Shown one piece after another: positions 1 to 7,117 of a stretch of 64,000 nucleotides of DNA; the stretch's first letter is position 1, and the number at the start of each line of letters is the position of its first letter. Source of the DNA: [Scytonema hofmanni] UTEX 2349 (GTDB lineage Bacteria > Cyanobacteriota > Cyanobacteriia > Cyanobacteriales > Nostocaceae); assembly GCF_000582685.1 (NCBI RefSeq), contig NZ_KK073768.1:1485600-1549599 (forward strand). The letters run 5' to 3'. A program made the translations under genes and the position numbers. The notes under the pieces are model-generated. The model had not been told where the DNA came from. It made no database searches and was given only the letters and a program-made list of their open reading frames with translations.

Positions 1-383
1 TCTGCCTCAGCTTTTTCGTGATAATCGTCTTTATAAGCTGGGTCGTAATCTTTTTGCAAAGAAATCTTTGCTTTAGGTGGAACTATAAAAGCGTCATGAT
101 TCATAAGTCATAAATTAAAAAAATATCATGTCTGGGCAATTAAGCAAACAGACCCGGAACCCCACCCCCAACCCCTCCCCGCAAGCGGGGAGGGGAGCTA
201 AAGCGCAGCTTTTGCGGGGTGGGGTTCCGGGTCTGTTTGCTTAATTGCCCAGACATGATATTTTTTTAATTTATGACTTATGAATCATGACGCTTTTATA
301 GTTCCACCTAAAGCAAAGATTTCTTTGCAAAAAGATTACGACCCAGCTTATAAAGACGATTATCACGAAAAAGCTGAGGCAGA
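1..383. repeat. Long near-perfect inverted repeat at window start
   Basis: Bases 1-168 are the reverse complement of 216-383 (position x pairs with 384-x; I checked this at several places along the arms and at the inner limit). The right arm contains the start codon and first 34 or so codons of the polyphosphate kinase gene, so the left arm is an antisense copy of that gene start. The 169-215 loop is itself part of a smaller cyanobacterial hairpin repeat. An identical inverted copy of coding DNA beside its parent is more typical of an assembly fold-back at a contig end than of a stable chromosomal structure, but a true inverted duplication cannot be excluded. Confidence 0.9.
160..224. repeat. 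GC-rich dispersed hairpin repeat (CCCCACCCCCAACCCC type)
   Basis: The unit begins CCCCACCCCCAACCCC, has an inner stem of CCCCTCCCCGC against GCGGGGAGGGG, and ends GGCGGGGTGGGG-like. A second full copy lies at 30824-30889 and a partial copy at 13967-13995; a shorter related stretch is near 31250-31275. This is a multicopy, non-coding structured repeat of unknown function. Confidence 0.8.
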
Positions 384-1149
384 AAAAAAATTACAGACAG
401 ATGTTCAACGACTAGCAAAATATCAAAATGTTCTTTATGCTCAAAACACCTATGCGTTGCTGATTATCTTTCAAGCAATGGATGCTGCTGGTAAAGATAG
501 CACTATTAAACATGTAATGTCTGGTGTTAATCCCCAAGGCTGTCAAGTATTCAGTTTCAAACAACCGAGTAGCGAAGAACTTGACCACGATTATCTTTGG
601 CGCAGCATGAAAGCTTTACCAGAACGGGGTAGAATGGGGATATTCAATCGCTCATATTATGAGGAAACTTTAGTAGTTCGCGTGCATCCAGAGTTGCTGA
701 AAAAGCAACAACTTCCCCACATTCCTGAAGATAATCGAATTTGGCAGCAGCGCTTTAAAGAAATCAATAATTTTGAAAAATATTTGGTAAACAATGGAAT
801 AATCATTATGAAGTTTTTTCTGAATCTTTCTAAATCAGAACAGAAAAAACGCTTTTTAGAACGCATCGAAACGCCGGAAAAAAATTGGAAGTATTCCGCA
901 AGTGATGTAACTGAAAGAGCGTTTTGGGATGATTATATGGAAGCTTATGAAGATATTTTTAATCATACCAGTACTGAATCTGCACCTTGGTATATTATCC
1001 CTGCCGATCGCAAATGGTTTACACGTCTAGTAGTTGCCGATATCATCTGTAGTAAATTAAAAGAACTTAATCTGACATATCCCACCGCAACTGAAGAACA
1101 TCAGCGAGAACTTCTCAAGGCAAAGGAATTATTAGAAAATCAAGATTGA
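280..1149 (+). CDS. ppk2: PPK2-family polyphosphate kinase (polyphosphate:nucleotide phosphotransferase)
   Basis: A 289-residue protein of PPK2 length. It shows the P-loop-like motif AMDAAGKDS (about 66-74) and the second conserved block GRMGIFNRSYYEE (about 117-129), both hallmarks of PPK2 enzymes that move phosphate between polyphosphate and nucleoside mono- or diphosphates in the cytosol. Whether it favours AMP, ADP or GDP cannot be read from sequence by eye. The ATG at 280 is the first in frame and gives a normal N-terminus; I saw no strong ribosome-binding site, and the region just upstream is part of the large inverted repeat, so the native promoter may be missing or misassembled. The gene stands alone; the next gene in the same direction is 270 bp away across a repeat element. 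Confidence 0.93.
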   Translation: MNHDAFIVPPKAKISLQKDYDPAYKDDYHEKAEAEKKLQTDVQRLAKYQNVLYAQNTYALLIIFQAMDAAGKDSTIKHVMSGVNPQGCQVFSFKQPSSEELDHDYLWRSMKALPERGRMGIFNRSYYEETLVVRVHPELLKKQQLPHIPEDNRIWQQRFKEINNFEKYLVNNGIIIMKFFLNLSKSEQKKRFLERIETPEKNWKYSASDVTERAFWDDYMEAYEDIFNHTSTESAPWYIIPADRKWFTRLVVADIICSKLKELNLTYPTATEEHQRELLKAKELLENQD

Positions 1150-1155
1150 GTAGGA

Positions 1156-1281
1156 ATTGGGCAATGGGCATTGGGCAATGGGCAATGGGCAATATAATTA
1201 AAGACGCTCGATTTTTGATGCGCGTTGTATTCTAATAAAATTCTTTCCATGCCCAATCCCCCATGCCCAATGCCCCATTCC
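1156..1281. repeat. MITE-like element bracketed by TTGGGCA/TGCCCAA heptamers (copy 1)
   Basis: The left end is a run of GGGCAAT/GGGCATT heptamers (1156-1193), the right end is CATGCCCAATCCC and similar (about 1249-1281), so the ends can pair as one long stem. The right inner border TTCTTTCCATGCCC is shared with the copies at 1991-2117 and 27285-27400, but the core of this copy has diverged. Confidence 0.7.
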
Positions 1282-1419
1282 GGATTGTATCGCTTTTTGT
1301 AGATGATATTGAGCTGGTAATTCATCTAAGCTAGTAGTAACTAACTTACGTGCCTTCTGAAATGATCAAGCAGATCGCTGACAATGCCAATAAATATCCA
1401 CCTCAATTGAATAGCGCTC

Positions 1420-1989
1420 ATGTTTGATATTGTGGCTGTTGCGGCTTCGGCTGGTGGGTTGAATGCTGTCAGCGAGATACTATCGAGCTTGCCGGCAACA
1501 TTTTCGGCAGCGATCGCTATAGTGCAACATCTTAGCGCTAGGCATCCTTCGGTGATGGCAGAAATTCTTAGCCGGAGGACTGCCCTTAATGTCAAGCAAG
1601 CAGAAGAAGGAGATAGCCTCGCTCCAGGAACAGTTTACATTGCTCCACCCGATCGCCACTTATTAGTTAATAACGGCACGCTTTCTCTATCCTATGCGGA
1701 ATCGGTACGTTTTTTACGTCCTTGTGCTGATCTGTTATTTGAATCGGTTGCTCTTAACTACAAAGAACGAGCGATCGCACTCGTCTTGTCTGGCACCGGT
1801 AATGATGGCTCAATCGGGATAGAATACATAAAAAAAATGGGTGGTACTGTCATTGCCCAAGACGAAAAAACCGCCGAATTTTTTGGAATGCCCTCTGCTG
1901 CGATTCAAACTGGGAATGTAGATTTGATTCTGCCAATAGAAGAGATTTCTAACGCTTTAATGACTTTGGTTATGGGGAATGGGACATAG
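1420..1989 (+). CDS. CheB-type protein-glutamate methylesterase, catalytic domain only
   Basis: The 189-residue protein is a bare CheB catalytic domain without the usual N-terminal receiver. The Ser-His-Asp triad is visible as S10 in AASAGG, H37 in VQHLSARHP and D129 in SGTGNDG. CheB removes methyl groups from glutamates of chemoreceptors. A CheR-type methyltransferase follows 142 bp downstream, and in many bacteria these two parts are fused in one CheB-CheR-PAS sensor, so the pair is probably a split version of that. No methyl-accepting receptor is visible in the window, so this is more likely a sensory-modification pair than classic chemotaxis. The last few residues (MGNGT) and the stop fall in sequence resembling the adjoining repeat, which suggests that the repeat reshaped the 3' end. 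Confidence 0.88.
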   Translation: MFDIVAVAASAGGLNAVSEILSSLPATFSAAIAIVQHLSARHPSVMAEILSRRTALNVKQAEEGDSLAPGTVYIAPPDRHLLVNNGTLSLSYAESVRFLRPCADLLFESVALNYKERAIALVLSGTGNDGSIGIEYIKKMGGTVIAQDEKTAEFFGMPSAAIQTGNVDLILPIEEISNALMTLVMGNGT

Positions 1990-1990
1990 C

Positions 1991-2117
1991 GCATGGGGCA
2001 TGGGGCAATGGGCATGGGGCATTGCGAATTAAACAAATTCAAGAAAGCGAGTGCGTGAATAAATACAATTCTTTCCATGCCCGATGCCCGATGCCCGATG
2101 CCCAATACCCGATTCCC
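1991..2117. repeat. MITE-like element bracketed by heptamers (copy 2)
   Basis: Left end GCATGGGGCATGGGGCAATG, right end of repeated GATGCCC units. On the minus strand its core runs GGCATGGAAAGAATTGTATT, then TCACGCACTCGCTTTCTTGAA, nearly identical to the core of the copy at 27285-27400. It fills the gap between the CheB- and CheR-like genes. Confidence 0.78.
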
Positions 2118-2131
2118 CTAGCCTTTAGATT

Positions 2132-4027
2132 ATGATTTCCGCAGAAAAAGACCCCGCTTTTGAATCTTTACTTATTTACCTCCGACAAAGCCGGGGATTT
2201 GATTTTACAGGTTATAAGCGCTCGACTTTGATACGTCGGGTAGAAAAGCGGATGCAGTCATTGGCACTAGAAGGCTTTAGCGATTACATAGATTATCTGG
2301 AAGTGTACCCAGAAGAATTCAACTTTCTGTTTAACACTATCTTGATCAACGTTACCGCTTTTTTTCGGGATGCCCCTGTGTGGGAATTTCTCCAAGAGCA
2401 AGTGCTGCCCAACCTAATTAAAAGTAAAGCAGATTCTGAGCCGATTCGCATCTGGAGTGCTGGCTGTGCTTCTGGTGAGGAGGCTTATACTTTAGCAATC
2501 CTGATGGCTGAAAGCTTGGGAACGGAGGAATTTCGTCAGCGGGTAAAAATTTACGCCACGGATCTCGATGAAGATGCGCTCAGTCAATCTCGTCAAGCGA
2601 TCTATTCTGCCAAAGATGTCCAAGCACTTCCAAATGAACTGATTGCCAAATATTTTGAACCTACAGGGAACCGCTATATCTTCCGTCAAGATTTGCGGCG
2701 ATCGGTGATTTTTGGTCGCCATGATTTGCTGCAAGATGCGCCAATTTCTCGGATAGATTTACTGGTGTGTCGCAATACACTAATGTACTTCAATGCGGAA
2801 ACGCAGACGCGGGTTTTAGCTCGCTTTCATTTTGCCTTAAATGATACAGGCTATCTATTTTTGGGTAAAGCAGAAATGCTATTAACCCACTCTAATTTAT
2901 TTACTCCTTTAGATTTAAAGTATAGAATATTTACGAAGGTGTCTTCTACAAATATACGCGATCGCCTTTTGGTTTTGGCACAAGTCGGTGACGAAGAAGC
3001 AAACAATCAATTTTCTCGGCACATTCGGATGCGAGAGATCGCTTTTGATAATGCGCCAATTGCTCAAGTTGTCATTGATGTCAATGGTAATTTGATATTA
3101 GCCAATGAACAAGCTCGGACTATGTTTGGTCTATCACCCAAAGATTTAACTCGTCCTTTCCAGGATTTGGAACTTTCTTATCGTCCCATAGAATTGCGAT
3201 CGCTAATTGAGCAAGCTTATGCCGAACGTCAGTCGGTTACGCTGACAAATATAGAGCGGAATTTGCCCACAGAAATACAACATCTAGATGTGCGGGTTGT
3301 ACCTTTGCTCGACAATGCTAATAAAGCATTGGGTGTGAGCATTTCTTTTGATGATGTAACTCATCACATTCACTTACAAGACGAATTGCAACACTCTCGA
3401 CAAGAATTAGAAACTACCAACGAAGAACTCCAATCGACTAATGAAGAATTAGAAACTACCAACGAAGAACTCCAATCGACTAATGAAGAATTAGAAACTA
3501 CTAACGAAGAACTCCAATCGACTAACGAAGAATTGGAGACAATGAACGAAGAACTCCAATCTACAAACGAGGAATTACAAACAATTAATCAGGAACTGAG
3601 CCAGCGAACAACAGAACTCAACCGCACAAATGTTTTCTTGAGTTCCATTCTCAGAAGTATGCAAACCGGAGTGGTAGTGATTGACAACAGCTTCAATATC
3701 TTAATTTGGAATTACATGTTAGAAGATATGTGGGGGTTGCGGAGTGATGAAGTGTTGGGCAAGTCTTTATTTAGTTTAGACATTGGTTTGCCCGTGGAGC
3801 AATTGCGAATGATAATTAACGATTCAATATCGGGACGCAGACAGTTTCAAGAAATAATTATAGAGGCGATGAATCGTCGGGGCAGGCAAATAAAATGTTA
3901 TGTTGCTTGTACTCCTCTATTTGGTGTTCATATAGAAGGAGCAATATTAGTGATGGCTGATATAGAAAAAGTCAACAGTATGGTTTCTGTTCAAGAAATC
4001 GAAGAACGGCAACGGCAACAGGACTAA
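2132..4027 (+). CDS. CheR-type methyltransferase with two PAS domains and repeat coiled coil
   Basis: Residues 1-270 are a CheR methyltransferase: N-terminal helical part, the S-adenosylmethionine loop IWSAGCASGEEAYTLA (107-122) and the LVCRNTLMYF block (211-220). A PAS-like domain follows (about 303-405), then a long coiled coil (415-500) built from almost identical 14-residue units of the type ELETTNEELQSTNE, and a second PAS domain (about 505-610). The protein ends without a kinase domain. It would be cytosolic, methylating glutamates while sensing through PAS. The partner methylesterase is immediately upstream and a PAS histidine kinase lies downstream, so all three may work in one sensory pathway. 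The start ATG at 2132 lies just beyond a repeat and has no obvious ribosome-binding site. Confidence 0.9.
   Translation: MISAEKDPAFESLLIYLRQSRGFDFTGYKRSTLIRRVEKRMQSLALEGFSDYIDYLEVYPEEFNFLFNTILINVTAFFRDAPVWEFLQEQVLPNLIKSKADSEPIRIWSAGCASGEEAYTLAILMAESLGTEEFRQRVKIYATDLDEDALSQSRQAIYSAKDVQALPNELIAKYFEPTGNRYIFRQDLRRSVIFGRHDLLQDAPISRIDLLVCRNTLMYFNAETQTRVLARFHFALNDTGYLFLGKAEMLLTHSNLFTPLDLKYRIFTKVSSTNIRDRLLVLAQVGDEEANNQFSRHIRMREIAFDNAPIAQVVIDVNGNLILANEQARTMFGLSPKDLTRPFQDLELSYRPIELRSLIEQAYAERQSVTLTNIERNLPTEIQHLDVRVVPLLDNANKALGVSISFDDVTHHIHLQDELQHSRQELETTNEELQSTNEELETTNEELQSTNEELETTNEELQSTNEELETMNEELQSTNEELQTINQELSQRTTELNRTNVFLSSILRSMQTGVVVIDNSFNILIWNYMLEDMWGLRSDEVLGKSLFSLDIGLPVEQLRMIINDSISGRRQFQEIIIEAMNRRGRQIKCYVACTPLFGVHIEGAILVMADIEKVNSMVSVQEIEERQRQQD
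3404..3571 (+). repeat. In-frame 42-bp tandem repeats, four units
   Basis: Units start at 3404, 3446, 3488 and 3530, each beginning GAATTAGAAACTAC or a close variant and encoding two heptads. A more diverged fifth unit follows at 3572. The heptad register is kept, so copy-number change would lengthen the coiled coil without breaking it. Confidence 0.9.
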
Positions 4028-4395
4028 GTACAGTTTTGCGTAAAATCGTAGCGTTTTTAAATATAACGTTTCTTGGTTGCGTGCAATACGCGCTGTAGAG
4101 ACACGAAATTGAACTTCGTCCCGCTTCGCTAACGCGTCTCTACATTGATTTTCGCGTGTCCAATGTATGGAGATGCGATCGCATTGCAAAGTGTTCCGAA
4201 ATTTAATATGCTACAAATTAATGAAATGCTGTACTAAGTAACAATAATAGATAGCCATAAATAAACTCTCCTTAACGTAATAACGGCTTAAGTCGTTATA
4301 ATCCTTGCTTTGAGCGGTAAACCGCTCACTACGAACAAGAAGAATATTTTAACAGAAGCGCATGGCTGAAAATAAAGGATAGGAGAAAATTATAA
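4028..4395. other. Intergenic region with two dispersed palindromic repeats
   Basis: 368 bp without a credible gene. It holds a GTAGAGAC...GTCTCTAC bordered repeat (4095-4143) and a TGAGCGGTAAACCGCTCA hairpin followed by CTACGAACAAGA (4311-4340) that recurs almost unchanged at 20186-20215. The downstream kinase gene has an AGGAGA ribosome-binding site at about 4380-4385. Confidence 0.7.
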
Positions 4396-6492
4396 ATGAC
4401 ACGGAAACTTTTAGAACAAGCGATCAATCAAGCCCATGAAAGATTAAATAATCTGTTACATCGTGCAGAATACACAAAAAAGGAGTCTAGAGATATTCCT
4501 CCTACAGAACTTTTTACTGAAGCGATCGCCGAAATTTCGATTTCTCTAGAAGAACTACAAGTGTTGGGAGAGGAATTACAAGAACAAAATGACGAGTTAG
4601 TAGCTACCCGACATCTTGTAGAAGCCGAACAAAAGCGTTATCAAGATTTATTCGACTTTGCTCCGGATGCTTACTTCGTGACTGATACTAATGGCACAAT
4701 TCAAGAAGCAAATTATGCTGCCGCGCAGTTATTGAATGTACGCCAATCTTATTTCATTGGTAAACCACTTTTAGTTTTTGTGCATCCAGCACAAAGAAAT
4801 AAATTTCGTCAACTTATGACGGAGTTGCAGCAACAAGCAGAAATTCGCTTACATGAAACTCAGATATTTCAGAAAGATGGAAAAATCGACTTTCCCGCAG
4901 AAATAACTGCGGTAAGAGTGCAGGATAATGATAAAATAGTTAGCTTGCGTTGGTTGTTAAGAGATATTAGCGATCGCCAGCAGAGACTACAGAAAATCCG
5001 CGAACAAGCTGCTTTGTTAGATATTACAACAGATGCAATTGTCGTGCGAAATTTGCAAAACCAAATTTTATTTTGGAACAAAGGTGCAGAGAATTTGTAC
5101 GGCTGGCAAGCTGAAGATGTTATGGGAAAGTACGCTGAGGAAATTTTTTCTTCATATTCGTTAAAAATAGAAGCAGCGCTGAAAACCGTTGTTGAGTCTG
5201 GCTCGTGGCAAGGTGAATTACGTAAACAGACTACAAACGGGAAAGAAATTATCATTGCCAGCCGCTGGACATTGATGCGTGATGGCGCAGATTTACCTAA
5301 ATCTATCCTCACTGTTGATACTGACATCACCGAGAATAAACAATTAGAATCGCAACTTCTCCGCACCCAACGCTTGGAAAGCTTAGGCACTTTGGCTAGT
5401 GGTATTTCTCACGACTTGAACAATATATTTACACCAATTTTGACAGTCGCGCAACTGCTGCCAATGAAACTAAAGAATATTGATGAGCGATCGCTCAAAA
5501 TGCTTAAGTTGTTGGAAAGCAGTGCCAAACGTGGGAGTGATTTAGTCCGCCAAATTTTATCCTTTGCCAGTGGTTCCGAAAGCAAGCGGACAATTGTGCA
5601 ACCATCGCAGCTACTAGAAGATATCGTGCAGATAATCATTGGGACATTTCCCAAATCCATCAATCTCAACATCGACATAGCGCCAAATTTGCTCTTTGTC
5701 ACTGGTGATGCGACTCAACTGCATCAGGTGTTGATAAACCTTTGCCTCAATGCTCGCGATGCCATGCCCAATGGTGGTAATTTAAGTATTTCTGCGGTCA
5801 ACTTGTCTATTGATGCTGTTTTTGCCAGAATGCATTTAGAGGCAAAAGTTAGCTCCTACGTTTTAATTACCATTACCGATACAGGAGTTGGCATTTCCCC
5901 ACAAGTCATAGATCGCATTTTTGACCCCTTTTTCACTACCAAAGACGTAGGCAAAGGTACTGGACTGGGTTTGTCAATCGCGATCAGTGTTATTAACAGC
6001 CACGGCGGTTTTTTGGATGTATCCAGTGAAGTAGGTGTAGGCAGTCAGTTTAAAGTGTACCTGCCAAGCATGAATGGAACTATAACCCAACCAGTGGATG
6101 AGATAGAACTGCTAACAGGACAGGGAGAATTGATTTTGGTTATCGATGACGAAGCGGCTATCACTCAAATTACCAGAACCACACTAGAAATCCACAATTA
6201 CAGAGTATTAACTGCACAAGATGGCATTGAAGGACTTGCTCTCTACACTGAGTACAAAAAAGAAATCAGGGTAGTGCTGATGGATATTATGATGCCCTCA
6301 ATGCCTGGAGCAACAGTCATCCGCATTTTGCAAAGAATGAATCCTCAAGTGCAAATTATTGCTATGAGTGGATTAGTATCTGCTGAGGCATTAGCACAAG
6401 CAACAGGCACTGGCATTCAAGGATTTTTACCGAAACCCTTCAGCGCTAAGGATCTGTTGAAAATTTTACAAGGAGTGTTGGGGATGGGGTGA
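4396..6492 (+). CDS. PAS-PAS hybrid histidine kinase with C-terminal receiver
   Basis: A 698-residue soluble hybrid kinase. Order: N-terminal helical/coiled region (1-80), PAS (about 80-195), PAS (about 205-315), HisKA with phospho-accepting H339 in GISHDLNN, HATPase with N462 (LNARDAMPNGG), D495 (ITDTGVGIS) and the GTGLGLS loop (521-527), then a receiver domain (580-695) with acidic pair D584/D585, phospho-acceptor D630 (VLMDIMMP) and K680. The HDLNN variant of the H-box is typical of kinases related to NtrB. No membrane segment is seen, so the signal is probably cytosolic. AGGAGA before the ATG supports the start. The stop codon lies at the first unit of the GACAAGGGG repeat array, and the final LGMG looks repeat-derived. 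A lone receiver protein is encoded convergently just downstream. Confidence 0.93.
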   Translation: MTRKLLEQAINQAHERLNNLLHRAEYTKKESRDIPPTELFTEAIAEISISLEELQVLGEELQEQNDELVATRHLVEAEQKRYQDLFDFAPDAYFVTDTNGTIQEANYAAAQLLNVRQSYFIGKPLLVFVHPAQRNKFRQLMTELQQQAEIRLHETQIFQKDGKIDFPAEITAVRVQDNDKIVSLRWLLRDISDRQQRLQKIREQAALLDITTDAIVVRNLQNQILFWNKGAENLYGWQAEDVMGKYAEEIFSSYSLKIEAALKTVVESGSWQGELRKQTTNGKEIIIASRWTLMRDGADLPKSILTVDTDITENKQLESQLLRTQRLESLGTLASGISHDLNNIFTPILTVAQLLPMKLKNIDERSLKMLKLLESSAKRGSDLVRQILSFASGSESKRTIVQPSQLLEDIVQIIIGTFPKSINLNIDIAPNLLFVTGDATQLHQVLINLCLNARDAMPNGGNLSISAVNLSIDAVFARMHLEAKVSSYVLITITDTGVGISPQVIDRIFDPFFTTKDVGKGTGLGLSIAISVINSHGGFLDVSSEVGVGSQFKVYLPSMNGTITQPVDEIELLTGQGELILVIDDEAAITQITRTTLEIHNYRVLTAQDGIEGLALYTEYKKEIRVVLMDIMMPSMPGATVIRILQRMNPQVQIIAMSGLVSAEALAQATGTGIQGFLPKPFSAKDLLKILQGVLGMG

Positions 6493-6602
6493 CAAGGGGA
6501 CAAGGGGGACAAGGGGGACAAGGGGGACAAGGGGGACAAGGGGGACAAGGGGACAAGGGGGAAATTACCATTGCCCATTGCCCATTGCCCATTGCCCATT
6601 AC
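6482..6602. repeat. GACAAGGGGG decamer array followed by TTGCCCA heptamers
   Basis: About seven consecutive GGGGGACAAG-type units (6486-6562) followed by about five CATTGCC/CATTACC heptamers (to 6602). It sits between the convergent kinase and receiver genes. Open frames across it are repeat artefacts rather than genes. Confidence 0.9.
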
Positions 6603-6615
6603 CCGACTCAGCATT

Positions 6616-6996
6616 TCACATACTCCAGCCTAGAGCATTGGCGATTTGTCCTGCTAATTCTAAAGGATTGAAGGGTTTAGCGATCGCACGAGGCATACCC
6701 ATTTGAGCATAGCGACGTCGGTCAGAAACTTGGATTTTTGCTGTTAAAAAAATTACCGGAATTGCTTTAGTGGCTGGATTCGCCTGTAGTTTGCTTAAGG
6801 TAGTCATACCATCCATTTCTGGCATCATTACATCCAAAAGAATAGCATCAGGTTGGTCAATTTCAGCTTTTTTAATACCTTCTAATCCAGAACATGCTGT
6901 CAGTACTTCCCAGCCTGCTACTGTTTCTAAGCAAATCTTAGTAACTTCTTGGATGTATTTTTCATTATCAACTACCAAAATACGCTTTGTTCCCAT
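6616..6996 (-). CDS. Single-domain response regulator (CheY/Spo0F-like)
   Basis: 126 residues forming one receiver domain: D10 in ILVVDNE, phospho-acceptor D55 in ILLDVMMP, T85 in FLTAK and K107 in AIAKPFN. No output domain is present, so it should pass phosphate or act through protein contact. I chose the start at MGTKRILVVD; upstream in-frame codons add a non-conserved hydrophobic stretch, and an AAGG sits upstream on the minus strand. It lies just downstream of the giant multidomain kinase on the same strand (about 120 bp gap holding a palindromic repeat) and is its most natural partner. The acidic pair is D-N rather than D-D or D-E, a small deviation in the Mg2+-binding pocket. Confidence 0.92.
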   Translation of the reverse strand: MGTKRILVVDNEKYIQEVTKICLETVAGWEVLTACSGLEGIKKAEIDQPDAILLDVMMPEMDGMTTLSKLQANPATKAIPVIFLTAKIQVSDRRRYAQMGMPRAIAKPFNPLELAGQIANALGWSM

Positions 6997-7081
6997 TAAT
7001 ACTTTTACCTTAAACAGTACTAAAGTTAAGAAAACAGTAGACATCGACCCCTATGCTTCTTATGGGTTGCCCAAAACCCTT

Positions 7082-7110
7082 GTAGAGACGTTCCGCCGGA
7101 ACGTCTCTAC
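7082..7110. repeat. GTAGAGACG palindrome
   Basis: 13-bp perfect arms GTAGAGACGTTCC / GGAACGTCTCTAC with a 3-base loop. Near-identical palindromes occur at 59657-59685 and in the array at 48436-48521. It lies between the giant kinase gene and the receiver gene. Confidence 0.9.
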
Positions 7111-7117
7111 GTCTTTT

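Noticed and set aside
1140..1325. Minus-strand frame across the heptamer element after ppk2
   Set aside because: Its composition is that of the repeat (NAHCPLPNAHCP-type) and equivalents occur at every heptamer array.
6489..6671. Gly/Gln-rich reading frame through the GACAAGGGG array
   Set aside because: It is repeat DNA translated; it starts at the kinase stop region, has no ribosome-binding site and no conserved sequence.
7082..7110. Palindrome followed by T-run as intrinsic terminator
   Set aside because: The T-run lies on the + strand side, whereas both neighbouring genes are read on the minus strand, where no T-run follows.
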